The position numbers and the translations under genes were made by a program. From contig JAIYCR010000081.1 in NCBI GenBank assembly GCA_027487905.1, positions 19,584 through 83,583 of the forward strand: DNA of 64,000 bases, written 5' to 3'. This DNA comes from Rubrivivax sp. (lineage in GTDB: Bacteria; Pseudomonadota; Gammaproteobacteria; Burkholderiales; Burkholderiaceae_C). The notes under the pieces were generated by a model. That model was not told the origin of the DNA. It ran no database searches and worked only from the letters and a program-made list of their open reading frames with translations. Shown here piece after piece: positions 42,947-52,930 of the stretch. Positions within the stretch are counted from its first letter, which is position 1; every line of letters starts with the position of its first letter.

Positions 42947-44332
42947 ATGAGCGACAGCTTCACCAGCCTGCAAGGCCCGGCCCGGCCTGAACCCCTCGAC
43001 GGCTCGTCCCGTCCCCCTCCCAACCTGCTGGACCCTCGGGCCGTGACCGTGATCGGCGCCGGACCGGCCGGCCTGATGGCCGCCGAGGTGCTGAGCGACG
43101 CGGGCCTTGCGGTGCAGGTGCTGGACGCCATGCCCTCGGCCGGGCGCAAGTTCCTGCTGGCCGGCAAGGGCGGCCTGAACCTCACGCATGGCGAACCGGC
43201 CGAGCGCTTCGCGGCTCGCTATTCGGACACCGACGGCCAAGGCCTGGCGGCCGTCGACGCCTGGCTCCAGGACTTCGGCGCCGACGCTGTGCGCCGCTGG
43301 GCCTCGAGCCTGGGCGTGGAGACCTTCGTCGGCAGTTCCGGGCGGGTGTTTCCGGTCGACCTGAAGGCCGCACCGCTGCTGCGGCGCTGGCTGCTGCGGC
43401 TGCGCAGCCGCGACCTGCGCTTGCACATGCGCCACCGCTTCCTGGGCTGGGATGCCGCAGGTGCGATGCGGGTGGCGAGCCCCGCGGGCGAGCAGACGCT
43501 GGCGCCCGGCTCGACGGTGGTGCTCGCGCTGGGCGGAGCGAGCTGGGCGCGCCTGGGCAGCGACGGCGCCTGGTGGCCGTGGCTGCAGGCGCGTGGCGTC
43601 GCCCTGGATGCCCTGCAGCCGAGCAACTGCGGCTTCGACCTGCCCGCCCCGGGCTGGAGCGCCTTCCTGCGCGAGCGCCACGCGGGCGCACCGCTGAAGA
43701 ACGTGGTGCTCAGCGTGCCGGCGCCGGCCCTGGGCGAAGCCGGCCCGCCGCCAGACGCAGCGGGTCCCGGGCAGCCCCTGGCCTTCAGCGCCCGCGGTGA
43801 ATGCGTGCTCACGGAAACCGGCCTTGAGGGTTCGCTCGTCTATGCGGCCAGTGGCGCCATCCGTCGCGCGCTGCTGGGCGGCCCGGGTGCCGTCACGGTG
43901 TGGCTCGACCTGCTGCCCGACCGCAGCCACGACTGGATCGTCGCGGAAGTTGCCCGGCCCCGGGGCTCGCGGTCCTGGGCCACGCACCTGAAAACCCGGC
44001 TGAACCTGGACGGGGCGCGCTCGGCGCTGCTGTTCGAGGCCCTGGGGCGCGGCGGCGTCGACGCGCCGCAGGCCGTGGCCCGCACGCTCAAGGCACTCCC
44101 GGTACAGCTGGCGCAGGCACGTCCCATCGACGAAGCCATCAGCACCGCCGGCGGCGTGCGCCTGGACGGACTGGATGCGCAGCTGATGAGCGCCGCGCTG
44201 CCCGGCACCTTCTTCGCCGGCGAGATGCTCGCCTGGGACGCCCCCACCGGCGGCTACCTGCTCACCGCCTGCCTGGCCAGCGGACGCCGCGCCGGGCAGG
44301 GCGCTGCCCGCTGGCACCGCGCCCGCGGCTGA
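42947..44332 (+). CDS. TIGR03862 family flavoprotein (HI0933/YhiN-like)
   Basis: A 461-residue FAD-dependent oxidoreductase-like protein. The dinucleotide-binding motif [17 protein letters not shown] lies near residue 33, followed by [20 protein letters not shown], the hallmark of the HI0933/YhiN family. [19 protein letters not shown] and the C-terminal [22 protein letters not shown] complete the FAD fold. The length and the insertion pattern fit the TIGR03862 subgroup. The biochemical function is not known. It is 88 bp upstream of tex, same strand. Confidence 0.88.
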   Translation: MSDSFTSLQGPARPEPLDGSSRPPPNLLDPRAVTVIGAGPAGLMAAEVLSDAGLAVQVLDAMPSAGRKFLLAGKGGLNLTHGEPAERFAARYSDTDGQGLAAVDAWLQDFGADAVRRWASSLGVETFVGSSGRVFPVDLKAAPLLRRWLLRLRSRDLRLHMRHRFLGWDAAGAMRVASPAGEQTLAPGSTVVLALGGASWARLGSDGAWWPWLQARGVALDALQPSNCGFDLPAPGWSAFLRERHAGAPLKNVVLSVPAPALGEAGPPPDAAGPGQPLAFSARGECVLTETGLEGSLVYAASGAIRRALLGGPGAVTVWLDLLPDRSHDWIVAEVARPRGSRSWATHLKTRLNLDGARSALLFEALGRGGVDAPQAVARTLKALPVQLAQARPIDEAISTAGGVRLDGLDAQLMSAALPGTFFAGEMLAWDAPTGGYLLTACLASGRRAGQGAARWHRARG

Positions 44333-44420
44333 ACGCCCCCCGCGCCGCCGCTGCGTACACTGCCGCCCCTTTCCGCATCCCCAGGCGAGCGCCCGAGCGG
44401 CGCGCGCCCGCTTCCCGCCC

Positions 44421-46892
44421 ATGGCCCTGGACAAGATCCTGCTGCAGATCGCCGCCGAACTGAAGGTCAGGCCGGCTCAGGTGAAGGCCGCCGTCGACCT
44501 GCTCGACGGCGGCGCCACCGTTCCCTTCATCGCCCGATACCGCAAGGAGGCCACCGAGGGCCTGGACGACACCCAGCTGCGCGACCTGGAAGCGCGGCTT
44601 TCCTATCTGCGCGAGCTGGAGGAGCGCCGCGCCGCCATCCTGCGCAGCGTGGAGGAACAGGGCAAGCTCACCCCGGAACTGCGTTCGCTGCTGGAGACGG
44701 TGGGCACCAAGCAGGAGCTGGAAGACCTGTACCTGCCCTACAAGCCCAAGCGACGCACCAAGGGCATGATCGCCCGCGAGGCGGGGCTGGAGCCGCTGGC
44801 CGACCGGCTGCTGGCCGACCCCGATCTCGACCCCGGCGTCGAGGCCGCGGCCTTCCTGGCCGCATTGACCGAGGCCCGGCGCGAAGAGGTCGCCGCACTG
44901 GGCTTCGCCGACACGCTGGCCGTGCAGGACGGCATCCGCGACCTGCTCAGCGAACGCTGGGCCGAGGAGCCCGCGCTCGTGGGCGCGCTGCGCGACTGGA
45001 TGTGGGACGAAGGCGTGCTGGCCAGCCGGCTGCTGGACGGCAAGGACGCCCAGCACCCCGACATCTCCAAGTACCGCGACTACTTCGACTACGAAGAGCC
45101 GGTGCGTACCGTGCCCTCCCACCGCGCGCTGGCCGTCTTCCGCGGGCGCACGCAGGAGGTGCTGGACCTCAAGCTGCTGCCGCCCGACGTGGCCGCGCAG
45201 CAGGCTGCCGCCCGCGAGGCCGCAGCCCGGGGCGAGGCTGCGGCCCCAACCCGTGCCAGCGCCGCCACGCCGGGGCTGGCCGAAGGTCGCATCGCCTCGC
45301 ATCTCGGCTGGCGGCATGCCGGCCGTGCCGGCGACGCCCTCATCCGCCGCACGGTGGGCTGGACCTGGAAGGTCAAGCTGTCGCTGAGCCTGGAGCGCGA
45401 CTGCTTCACCCGGCTGCGCGAGCAGGCCGAGGCGGTGGCCATCAAGGTGTTCGCCGAGAACCTGCGCGACCTGCTGCTGGCCGCGCCCGCCGGCCCCAAG
45501 GTGGTGCTCGGCCTGGACCCTGGCATCCGCACGGGTTGCAAGGTGGCCGTGGTCGACGCCACCGGCAAGGTTCTGGACACCACCACCGTCTACCCGCACG
45601 AACCCCGCCGGGACTGGGACGGGTCGCTGCACACGCTGGGCCGCCTGTGTGCGCGGCATGCGGTGGATCTCATCGCCATCGGCAACGGCACGGCCAGCCG
45701 CGAAACCGACAAGCTCGCCGGCGAGCTCATCGCCCAGCTCAAGCAGATGGCGCCCGACGCGACGATCCAGAAGGTCGTCGTCAGCGAGGCCGGAGCCTCC
45801 GTCTACAGCGCCAGCGAGTTCGCCAGCAAGGAGCTGCCCGAGCTCGACGTGAGCCTGCGCGGCGCGGTCAGCATCGCCCGGCGGCTGCAGGACCCGCTGG
45901 CCGAGCTGGTGAAGATCGAACCCAAGAGCATCGGCGTGGGCCAGTACCAGCACGACGTCAACCAGAGCGAACTCGCGCGCAGCCTGGACACGGTGATCGA
46001 GGACTGCGTGAACTCGGTGGGCGTGGACCTGAACACCGCGTCGGCGCCGCTGCTGTCGCGCGTGTCCGGCGTGTCGGCCGCCGTGGCGCAGGGCATCGTG
46101 CGCTGGCGCGATGCCCACGGGCGCTTCCGCAGCCGACAGCAGCTGCTGGACGTCAGTGGCCTGGGGCCCAAGACCTTCGAGCAGTGCGCGGGCTTTTTGC
46201 GCATCCAGGGCGGAGACAACCCGCTGGACGCCAGCAGCGTGCACCCCGAGACCTATCCGGTGGTCGAGCGCATCCTGCAGCGCGCGGCCCAGCCCATCGC
46301 CCGTTTGATGGGCCAGAGCGACGTGCTGCGCGGCCTCAAGCCCGAATGGTTCACCGATGAACGATTCGGAGCGATCACCGTCAAGGACATCCTGGCCGAA
46401 CTGGAAAAACCCGGCCGCGACCCGCGACCGCACTTCCAGGTGGCCCGCTTCAACGACGGCGTCGAGGACATCGGCGACCTGCAGCCCGGCATGACACTGG
46501 AAGGCACGGTGAGCAACGTGGCCCAGTTCGGCGCCTTCGTGGACCTGGGCGTGCACCAGGACGGCCTGATCCACGTGAGCCAGCTCGCCCACCGATTCGT
46601 GCAGGACGCCCGGGAGGTGGTCAAGACCGGCGACATCGTCAAGGTCAAGGTGCTGGAGGTGGACATCGCGCGCAAGCGCATCGCGCTGACCATGAAGCTG
46701 GATGCGCGGCCCGCCGAAAAGGGCGCGCCCGGCGACAACCGCTTCCGGCCCGCCGGCCGGGGCGAGGCCCCGCGGCGTGCAGCCGGACAGGGCATTGGAA
46801 GCGGTGGCGGCGGCGGTGCGCGCGCTGCCGAAGCGCCGGGCCAGAGCGCCATGGCCGCGGCCTTCGCCAAGCTGCAGGGCGGCAAGCGCTGA
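44421..46892 (+). CDS. tex: Tex family RNA-binding transcription accessory protein
   Basis: An 823-residue Tex protein, a conserved nucleic-acid-binding factor linked to transcription fidelity and stress. N-terminal helical domain with [16 protein letters not shown] (about residue 34). The YqgF/RNase H-like domain has [19 protein letters not shown] (about 358-376). Tandem helix-hairpin-helix motifs surround [20 protein letters not shown] and [15 protein letters not shown]. An S1 domain (about 690-760) includes [21 protein letters not shown]. The Gly/Ala/Arg-rich tail of about 50 residues is family-typical. The ATG at 44421 is clear. Confidence 0.95.
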   Translation: MALDKILLQIAAELKVRPAQVKAAVDLLDGGATVPFIARYRKEATEGLDDTQLRDLEARLSYLRELEERRAAILRSVEEQGKLTPELRSLLETVGTKQELEDLYLPYKPKRRTKGMIAREAGLEPLADRLLADPDLDPGVEAAAFLAALTEARREEVAALGFADTLAVQDGIRDLLSERWAEEPALVGALRDWMWDEGVLASRLLDGKDAQHPDISKYRDYFDYEEPVRTVPSHRALAVFRGRTQEVLDLKLLPPDVAAQQAAAREAAARGEAAAPTRASAATPGLAEGRIASHLGWRHAGRAGDALIRRTVGWTWKVKLSLSLERDCFTRLREQAEAVAIKVFAENLRDLLLAAPAGPKVVLGLDPGIRTGCKVAVVDATGKVLDTTTVYPHEPRRDWDGSLHTLGRLCARHAVDLIAIGNGTASRETDKLAGELIAQLKQMAPDATIQKVVVSEAGASVYSASEFASKELPELDVSLRGAVSIARRLQDPLAELVKIEPKSIGVGQYQHDVNQSELARSLDTVIEDCVNSVGVDLNTASAPLLSRVSGVSAAVAQGIVRWRDAHGRFRSRQQLLDVSGLGPKTFEQCAGFLRIQGGDNPLDASSVHPETYPVVERILQRAAQPIARLMGQSDVLRGLKPEWFTDERFGAITVKDILAELEKPGRDPRPHFQVARFNDGVEDIGDLQPGMTLEGTVSNVAQFGAFVDLGVHQDGLIHVSQLAHRFVQDAREVVKTGDIVKVKVLEVDIARKRIALTMKLDARPAEKGAPGDNRFRPAGRGEAPRRAAGQGIGSGGGGGARAAEAPGQSAMAAAFAKLQGGKR

Positions 46893-46927
46893 AGCACTGC
46901 GGACGCCGGGGCCGGCACGCCGCCGGT

Positions 46928-47539
46928 TCAGCCGGCCGATGCCGCCGGCTTCCAGAATATGTAGTCGGCCTGATAGGGCACCACCTCGCGCTGACCGCGC
47001 GAGGCGGCATCGCAGCTGCGGCTGGGTGCCACGCCGCCGACCGTGGCCACGCGCTGCACGAAGGCATGCCCGGTCATGGAACCCATGCCCGTCGTCGAGG
47101 TGGTCTTCACCAGTTGCAAGGGGATGCTGCCGGCCGACGCCGCAGACACCGCCACCTGGGCGCCCACCAGGGCCGAGCCGTCGCTGGAAGCCCAGGTGGC
47201 TGGCGGTCCGAAGTAGCGGCCCAGCATCCGGCCCGAGCGGTCGGCGAGCGTCGCCTGCGGGCCGACGAAGGCCCACTCCATCGTGCCCGGCATGCCGGCC
47301 TTCTCCCGGCATTCGTAGGTGATCTCGCCCTTGGCCACCGTCTCCAGCGACACGGTGTGGCCGGCGGGCACCTGCACGGCCGCCGGCAGGCTGGCCTGCG
47401 AAAACGCCGATCGGGCGGAAGGGCCGCCAGGCATGCTGGCGCAGGCGGTGAGGCTCGCCACCAGCGCCGCCGCGAGCGGGGCGGTCAGGAAAATCGGGCG
47501 CTGATAGGACGAAAGTGACGAGAGGGACGGGGCGTTCAT
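46928..47539 (-). CDS. DUF3455 domain exported lipoprotein
   Basis: A 203-residue exported protein with a lipobox-like LTACAS after a hydrophobic signal. The DUF3455 core runs from AAVQVPAGHTVSLETVAKG through ITYECREKAGMPGTMEWAFVGP, YFGPPATWASSDGSALVG and ends PYQADYIFWKP. These proteins are predicted periplasmic or extracellular beta-rich domains of unknown function. The ATG at 47539 has GGAG about 6 nt upstream. It converges on tex with a 35-bp gap. Confidence 0.85.
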   Translation of the reverse strand: MNAPSLSSLSSYQRPIFLTAPLAAALVASLTACASMPGGPSARSAFSQASLPAAVQVPAGHTVSLETVAKGEITYECREKAGMPGTMEWAFVGPQATLADRSGRMLGRYFGPPATWASSDGSALVGAQVAVSAASAGSIPLQLVKTTSTTGMGSMTGHAFVQRVATVGGVAPSRSCDAASRGQREVVPYQADYIFWKPAASAG

Positions 47540-47723
47540 GGGGGCTCCTGCATCGGTGGACTGAGATAGCGGTGAGCCCGTTGGCTCGCAGCGCCTGGGG
47601 GCCGGGGCAACGCCCGGACCCGCTTCTCCCTCTACGCAGCGAGGGCCCGGCTGGATGCAGGGGCGCAACCTGTCCGCCATCGCTCCGGGCTCCAAACCCC
47701 GGGCGCTGGGGCCGCTGTTCGCC

Positions 47724-48380
47724 CTAGCCTCGTCGCTGGCCGATCTCCAGCACCAGCACCAGCAAGGCGGCCGCTGCCACCCAGGATCCGGCCACCCGCA
47801 GCAGCAGGCGCCGCACCGGGCCGGGCGTGCGACCCATCGCCGCTCTCAGCAGGCCGACCCCGTTGCCGAAGACAAGCGCCAGGACCAGCGCCACGCCGCC
47901 GTGCCAGGCGAGCTGGTCCGCCAGGGGCGCCGACGGCGCCGGTGCCAGCATCGAAGCCACGCCCATGGCCGTCCCCGCCGCAGCGGTGGCCAGCACCGCC
48001 CGCGGCAGCGGCCGACCCAGCGCCACAAGGGCGCCCAGCACCAGTGCCGCCGCGAGCAGCCCGACCGTGGGGTCCGGCACCGCCCCGAGCAGCGCAGCGC
48101 CGACACCCGCCGCCCAGCCCCCGGCCGCCGCGGCGAACAGCCCCGGCGTGCGGCGCATGCCCGGCGAGGCGACGAGCAGGGCCAGCGCGATGAGCGCCAT
48201 CAGGCCGGGCGGGTCGCCGAAGAGCGCCCCCGCGCCGGCCGACCACGGCGAGGGCGCCACCGCCTCGCCGTGCGCCCAGGCCGCGCCGGAGCCGGCCAGG
48301 GCCCACACCCCGATCGGGAAGGCGAGCCGACCGCGGACCCACTGGCCCCACCCGCTGGACCCGGCCTCCTCCGTGGCCAT
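47724..48380 (-). CDS. Polytopic membrane protein following hupE
   Basis: A 218-residue protein with about six hydrophobic helices and an N-terminal segment ending AAWAHGEAV, which could be a cleaved signal exposing a histidine. It lacks the HPXXGXDH motif of HupE/UreJ but has similar size and helix spacing, so it may be a diverged relative or partner. It is 20 bp downstream of hupE in the same direction and is the last gene of the probable metal-uptake operon. No specific function is claimed. Confidence 0.72.
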   Translation of the reverse strand: MATEEAGSSGWGQWVRGRLAFPIGVWALAGSGAAWAHGEAVAPSPWSAGAGALFGDPPGLMALIALALLVASPGMRRTPGLFAAAAGGWAAGVGAALLGAVPDPTVGLLAAALVLGALVALGRPLPRAVLATAAAGTAMGVASMLAPAPSAPLADQLAWHGGVALVLALVFGNGVGLLRAAMGRTPGPVRRLLLRVAGSWVAAAALLVLVLEIGQRRG

Positions 48381-48400
48381 GGCCGACGACCTCGCCCCCC

Positions 48401-49009
48401 TCACGCCGCTCGCCACAGGAAATAGGCGCCGCCCGCGGCGATCAGGCCGCCCGCCGCACGGATGGCGGTCCAGCCGCCGTGCACGCGGCCCAGCGCGCCG
48501 AAGGCGACCCCGGCCAGGTGCAGCGCGCCGGTCGCCATGACGAAGCCCAGGCTGTAGACCAACGGGTTGGCCGACTGCGGCAGTTCCGTGCCGTGGGCAT
48601 GCCCGTGGAAGATGGCGAAGATGCCCACCAGCAGCGCAGCGAGCACCGGCGGCGCACGCCAGCGCAAGGCCACCGCCAGGCCAAGCGCCAGGCCCGAAAG
48701 CGCGATGCCGATCTCCACGCCGGGAAGCGCGAGACCGGCCAGCGCCAGCGCCCCACCCACGGCCATCACCAGCGGGAACACCACCGGCAGCAGCCACAGC
48801 GCCGGCGAGCCGAGCACCGCCCCCCACAGGCCGACCGCGACCATCGCGATCACATGGTCCACGCCGGTCAGCGGATGGAGCCAGCCGGTGACGAGCGCAC
48901 TCCACGGTCCGTCCGCCTCCAACACCGGATGCCCGCCGTGCGCCCCGACGGCCAGGGAAGCACCCGCGAGCAGCGCCGCCACCGCCGCGCATCGCGCCTG
49001 CCCGCTCAT
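48401..49009 (-). CDS. hupE: HupE/UreJ family nickel/cobalt permease
   Basis: A 202-residue membrane protein of the HupE/UreJ family, which moves nickel or cobalt. It has an N-terminal signal-like helix ending VGAHGGHP and about six further helices. The signature WLHPLTGVDHVIAMVAVG has His45, Asp51 and His52 as likely metal ligands. A second histidine cluster FHGHAHGTELP lies mid-protein. It overlaps the upstream DUF4198 gene by 4 bp. Nickel versus cobalt cannot be decided from sequence. Confidence 0.88.
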   Translation of the reverse strand: MSGQARCAAVAALLAGASLAVGAHGGHPVLEADGPWSALVTGWLHPLTGVDHVIAMVAVGLWGAVLGSPALWLLPVVFPLVMAVGGALALAGLALPGVEIGIALSGLALGLAVALRWRAPPVLAALLVGIFAIFHGHAHGTELPQSANPLVYSLGFVMATGALHLAGVAFGALGRVHGGWTAIRAAGGLIAAGGAYFLWRAA

Positions 49010-49803
49010 GGCCGCACGAAGGAGAAGGTGGCTACGAGCGACAGCCTGTCGGCCGATCCGGCATGCTCCCGCGGGAAGAGCCGCCCATCGTTCGGCCGCT
49101 CCGTGCCCACCACCAGCACGTTCAGGCCCGAGGCCAGCAGCGGCACGCGGGCGATGCCGGCGGCATCGGTGATGAAGCGCTCGATGCGCTCCTCGGCGAC
49201 CACATCCTGGCCGTTGCCGCGCTCCACGTTCGCACCGGCCAGGGGCTGCCCACCCAGCAGCACCCGCACCGCCAGCGGCTCGCCCGGCTGGAGCCGGGCG
49301 GGGTTCTCCTGCGGCACCAGTTCGAGCAGATGCCCCACGGTGCGCTGGAACGACGCGCCGTCGCGCCCGTCCAGCACCAGCGCCTTGGCGAACTTCAGGT
49401 TCTGCGTCACCGACTCGGCTTCGGGCATCAGCGCGCGCGTGGTGTTGCGCGAGAAAGGCCGCGCCTGCCCGGGCACCGACACCCGGGCCCAGAAGCCGTT
49501 GTCGTAACGGGCCGCCACCAGCCGGGTATCGCCGCCGCGGTCGCTCAGCCGCAGGTCCAGCGGCGGCCTGCCCAGACCCGCCGGCACCGGCCGCAGGTCG
49601 GCCAGACGCTGGCGCGGCGCCGGGCCGTCGGCATAGGTGTGCAGTTCCACCAGGCGCCGCTCCTCCACGCGCTGCCAGTCGCCCGGATGCCCGTAGCGCA
49701 CCGTGAGTTCGGACTTTCCGCCGGGCACCAGCAGCACGTCGTGGGCTGCGGCCGACCAGGGCAGCAGGGCGAAGAAGAGCCAGGGGGCGAGGGATGTCTT
49801 CAT
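49006..49803 (-). CDS. DUF4198 periplasmic protein (NikK-like)
   Basis: A 265-residue exported protein: signal peptide ending SAAAHDV, so the mature protein begins with a His-Asp, as in periplasmic nickel-binding NikK/DUF4198 proteins. The body is beta-rich (ELTVRYGHPGDWQRVEER, GEPLAVRVLLGGQPLAGANV) and ends LSLVATFSFVRP. It probably carries metal from the TonB-dependent receptor encoded 72 bp upstream to HupE downstream. The ATG overlaps nothing upstream; its stop overlaps hupE by 4 bp. Confidence 0.85.
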   Translation of the reverse strand: MKTSLAPWLFFALLPWSAAAHDVLLVPGGKSELTVRYGHPGDWQRVEERRLVELHTYADGPAPRQRLADLRPVPAGLGRPPLDLRLSDRGGDTRLVAARYDNGFWARVSVPGQARPFSRNTTRALMPEAESVTQNLKFAKALVLDGRDGASFQRTVGHLLELVPQENPARLQPGEPLAVRVLLGGQPLAGANVERGNGQDVVAEERIERFITDAAGIARVPLLASGLNVLVVGTERPNDGRLFPREHAGSADRLSLVATFSFVRP

Positions 49804-49874
49804 GGAAACACTCCAAGGGTTGGAACGAACAACAGGGTGAAGAAGCCGGCGCGACGCAGGGGGTGGCCGGCGCA

Positions 49875-51989
49875 TCAGAAGTCGGCCTGCAGGCCCGCCC
49901 GCAGGCTGCGTGAGGCGTTCGGTGCCACCAGCTGCTGGCCGCCGATGACGAACACGTTGCTTGGCGCCGCCCGGTCGGTCAGGTTGTCGAGCTTGAAGTA
50001 GGCCCGCCAGGCGGCACCGCCCGCGCGGGGCAGGGCGTACTGCAGCGCCAGATCCACCGTGGTCGCTGCATCGGCCATCACGGTGTTGGCTGCGTTCGCC
50101 GCCGCTTCGTCCTGCCACCGCCACGAGACCGACGCCCCCAGGCCCTGGACCGGGCGCCAGGCGATCGTCATCGAGGCGCTCGCAGCGGGAACGCCGGTGA
50201 CCCTGCGACCCACCAGGCCAGCGCTGGCGTTCTCCACCACGCGGGCATCGGTGGTCGCCGCCAGCAGCGTCCACTCCAGCGACTCTCGCGGTGTCACCGT
50301 CAACGCAAGCTCGCTGCCCTGGCGCCGGGTGCGTCCGAAGTTCTCGAACAGACCCGGCGACACGGTGCGCACCTCGTTGCGGCTGTCCATCACATAGTGG
50401 GCGAGATCCACCCGCACGGCCCGTCCGCGCCAGCTCAGGCCGACCTCGTTCTGGCGGAACTCGGTGGGCGCGAGTCCGGCACCGCCCGGTGCGAACTTGG
50501 CCACCCCGGGGGGCAGCGCGAAACCCACCGAATGGCTCGCCCGCAGGTCCAGCCCCGGCCACACGGTCGATCGGACGCCGATCTTCGGGCTGGTGGTGGA
50601 CACGGCGTTGAGCATCGAGCAGGGGTCGCCTGTGGTCTCGGCCTTGGCCTCGCAGCTGCCATCGAAGCGGTCGAAGCGCAGGCCGATGGTCGGCTGGAAG
50701 ATCGGCGCCACCTGCGCGGTGACTTCGCCGAAAACCGACTGGCTGTCGAACCGGTAGCGCCGGTCGGACACCGGCGCGCCGGTGCGCATCCGGGCGATCG
50801 AGCCCTCGAAGAACTGGTAGTCGGTGCGCTCGCGGTAGGACTCCGCAGCGACGACCCAGCCGAGCGGGACGCCGTTCACCTGGTGCAGGCCGTTCAGGCT
50901 CAGCCCCACGCCGGACACGCCTCGGACATAGGCCTCCTCCCGCTGGCTCCAGGTCTGCGCATCGATCGGGCGGGTGAAGAAGCGGGTGTAGTCCTGCTGC
51001 GTGCCGTAGACGAAGGCGAGCAGCTTGAGCTCAGGGCTGAGCGCATGGTCGAGGTCGGCCCGCAGCGTGCCGAAGCGCTTGGCGCCGCCGTCGCCCAGCA
51101 CCCGGGGGTCCTGGGCGCGGCGCTGGCCGGCGTCGTAGTCGGTGCGCAGCAGGTAGCCGGCGCTGTTCCAGTCGCCGTCGTGAAGCCGCGTGCTGACCGA
51201 GAGCTGGGTCGCGGCCGACAGGGGCAGCGTCCAGCGGCCGCTGGCCGTGCCCCGGCGGTAGTCGGAATCGGGCCGGAAACCCGAGCTGCGGGCCAGCTGC
51301 ACCGCGCCGTTGAAATGGCCCGGCCCGAGTGGCGCCCCGCGTGCGGCCTGCAGGTCCACGGTGCCGAACGAGCCGGCGGAGACGTCCAGCAGGTCGTAGC
51401 GACCGCCCCGACGCGATTCGATGGCCACCAGCCCGCCGCGGTTGAAGTTTCCGTAGAGCGCCGAAACCGGGCCGCGGAAGACCTCGAAGCGGTCGATCTC
51501 CAGCGGCACCACGACGTTCAGGTCCGCATATCCGTCGCTGTGGGACATGGCCTCGTTCAGCGGGATGCCGTCGATCATCATGCCGAGGTCGCCGCCGTGG
51601 GCGCCCCCGCCGAAGCCGCGGATGGCGATCACGTTCACCACGCCCCCGAGGTGGTAGGGCCGAAGGTCCACGCCGGGGACCTGGCGCAGCAGCTCCTCGG
51701 GCTGCAGCACCTGGGCATCGCGCACCTGTTCGGCATCCAGCACGGTGCGGCTGGCCGGGCTGGACTCGCGTGGCAGGGCGCGGCCCTTGACCACGACGTT
51801 CTGCAGGGACGAGGCCGAAGCCGATGCGGGCTGCGTTTCCGCCGTGGCCAGGCCGGGCGGGGCGCCGACTTGCGCCACGACCGGCGTGAGCCCGAGGGCC
51901 ACGGGCAGCATGGACCAGGCAGGCCATGCCCGAGCGCGGCGTCGGCGCCGGGGCGGCGAGGGAAGGAGCGACACGAAATGAAACGACAC
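49875..51989 (-). CDS. TonB-dependent receptor, probable nickel/cobalt uptake
   Basis: A 704-residue TonB-dependent receptor. Plug features are LQPEELLRQVPGVDLRPYHL, AIRGFGGGAHGGDLGMMIDG and FEVFRGPVSALYGNFNRGG. The barrel ends SRSLRAGLQADF with the terminal Phe needed for outer-membrane insertion. Linked DUF4198 and hupE genes point to a metal-chelate ligand. The start chosen is GTG 51989 (AAAGG upstream); GTG 51974 is an alternative. The frame stays open another 195 bp upstream through a GCAC tandem repeat, which would add a Val-Arg-Ala-Cys repeat if translated. Confidence 0.87.
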   Translation of the reverse strand: MSFHFVSLLPSPPRRRRRARAWPAWSMLPVALGLTPVVAQVGAPPGLATAETQPASASASSLQNVVVKGRALPRESSPASRTVLDAEQVRDAQVLQPEELLRQVPGVDLRPYHLGGVVNVIAIRGFGGGAHGGDLGMMIDGIPLNEAMSHSDGYADLNVVVPLEIDRFEVFRGPVSALYGNFNRGGLVAIESRRGGRYDLLDVSAGSFGTVDLQAARGAPLGPGHFNGAVQLARSSGFRPDSDYRRGTASGRWTLPLSAATQLSVSTRLHDGDWNSAGYLLRTDYDAGQRRAQDPRVLGDGGAKRFGTLRADLDHALSPELKLLAFVYGTQQDYTRFFTRPIDAQTWSQREEAYVRGVSGVGLSLNGLHQVNGVPLGWVVAAESYRERTDYQFFEGSIARMRTGAPVSDRRYRFDSQSVFGEVTAQVAPIFQPTIGLRFDRFDGSCEAKAETTGDPCSMLNAVSTTSPKIGVRSTVWPGLDLRASHSVGFALPPGVAKFAPGGAGLAPTEFRQNEVGLSWRGRAVRVDLAHYVMDSRNEVRTVSPGLFENFGRTRRQGSELALTVTPRESLEWTLLAATTDARVVENASAGLVGRRVTGVPAASASMTIAWRPVQGLGASVSWRWQDEAAANAANTVMADAATTVDLALQYALPRAGGAAWRAYFKLDNLTDRAAPSNVFVIGGQQLVAPNASRSLRAGLQADF

Positions 51990-52036
51990 GATCGACCTTT
52001 CGGGAACGAGCACGGCGGTGCTGCGGGCCGGTGCCG

Positions 52037-52065
52037 GGCCAGGCCAGGCCAGGCCAGGCCAGGCC
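52037..52065. repeat. GGCCA pentanucleotide repeat
   Basis: Five GGCCA copies plus a final GGCC lie 48-76 bp upstream of the chosen receptor start. The five-base period would shift frame or promoter spacing on copy-number change. Confidence 0.85.
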
Positions 52066-52136
52066 TTGAGGGCTGCGGCACGGGAGGGCAGGACGGAAAG
52101 AGGGGTGGGACCGGCGGGTGATGCCGGCGGCCGGCG

Positions 52137-52188
<52 letters not shown>

Positions 52189-52205
52189 CGCCGCCGACCC
52201 GGCCT

Positions 52206-52769
52206 TCAGCCGCGGGGTGGCCGCTTCCGACGGACGAGTTCGGCGTCCTGCCAGCGGTCGGCGGACCGGGCCGGGCCGGGCCCATGCGAACGGCCCGGTG
52301 GCGCAAGCCGGCCGGACCCGGTCACCGGTCCCGGTGCCCAGGCGCCGGCGCCCGTTGACCAGCCGGAGGAGGTCAAGCCCTCCGAGCTCGGGCGGTCGGG
52401 ATCCAGCTGCAGCCCGGCGTCATCGAACAGGTGCAAGTGGCGGGCCACGGTCCCGAAGGCCGATTCGTCGCGCGGCTCCAGCGCCTGCTGGGTTCGAGGC
52501 GCAGGCTGGTCGGAGCGCCGGAGTTCGGGAACCACTGACGGTTCGAAGGCAGCACGGACGGCCGCCGTGTCCGCCAGGTGGGCCGAACGGGCAGCACCCG
52601 CGACGCCGGATGCGGCCACCGGATGCGCATGCAAGGCCCCCGCCGCGCTGCGCGGGCCGGGAAGCAGCGTCAGGGCGATCACCGCCTGCAGGAGGCACCA
52701 CACCAGCCAGCGGGCGGCCGGGCCGAGGGGCCGACCGGTCGGGGGCTTGCAGAGGGCCAGCGGGTCCAT
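52206..52769 (-). CDS. Hypothetical membrane-anchored or exported protein
   Basis: A 187-residue open frame directly upstream of the repeat region, in the same direction as the receptor. The N-terminus has a hydrophobic helix (about residues 19-37, ARWLVWCLLQAVIALTLL) that could be a signal anchor. It is followed by AGALHAHPVAA. The middle is acidic-basic mixed (ESAFGTVARHLHLFDDAGL) and the last 60 residues are Gly/Pro/Arg-rich. No family is recognised. It faces a DUF4198 gene across 161 bp. It may belong to the metal-uptake group by position only. Confidence 0.5.
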   Translation of the reverse strand: MDPLALCKPPTGRPLGPAARWLVWCLLQAVIALTLLPGPRSAAGALHAHPVAASGVAGAARSAHLADTAAVRAAFEPSVVPELRRSDQPAPRTQQALEPRDESAFGTVARHLHLFDDAGLQLDPDRPSSEGLTSSGWSTGAGAWAPGPVTGSGRLAPPGRSHGPGPARSADRWQDAELVRRKRPPRG

Positions 52770-52930
52770 GTGGCCCTATACGCGGCCCGAGGCGCATCGG
52801 ATGCAAGGCGGGCTGCGCACCGCGCGACTGGCCTTTCGGCGTGGCTCACCCGCCCTGCATCGCCGATTGCCCTGCACCTGCGACCTCCCTCTGGCTGAAT
52901 CCAGCGCAGGGCAAGCTGCGTACCCCGCCC

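Noticed and set aside
44262..47312. Minus-strand open frame of about 1000 codons opposite tex
   Set aside because: Low-complexity His/Gln/Gly-rich product; Tex on the plus strand has all its domains.
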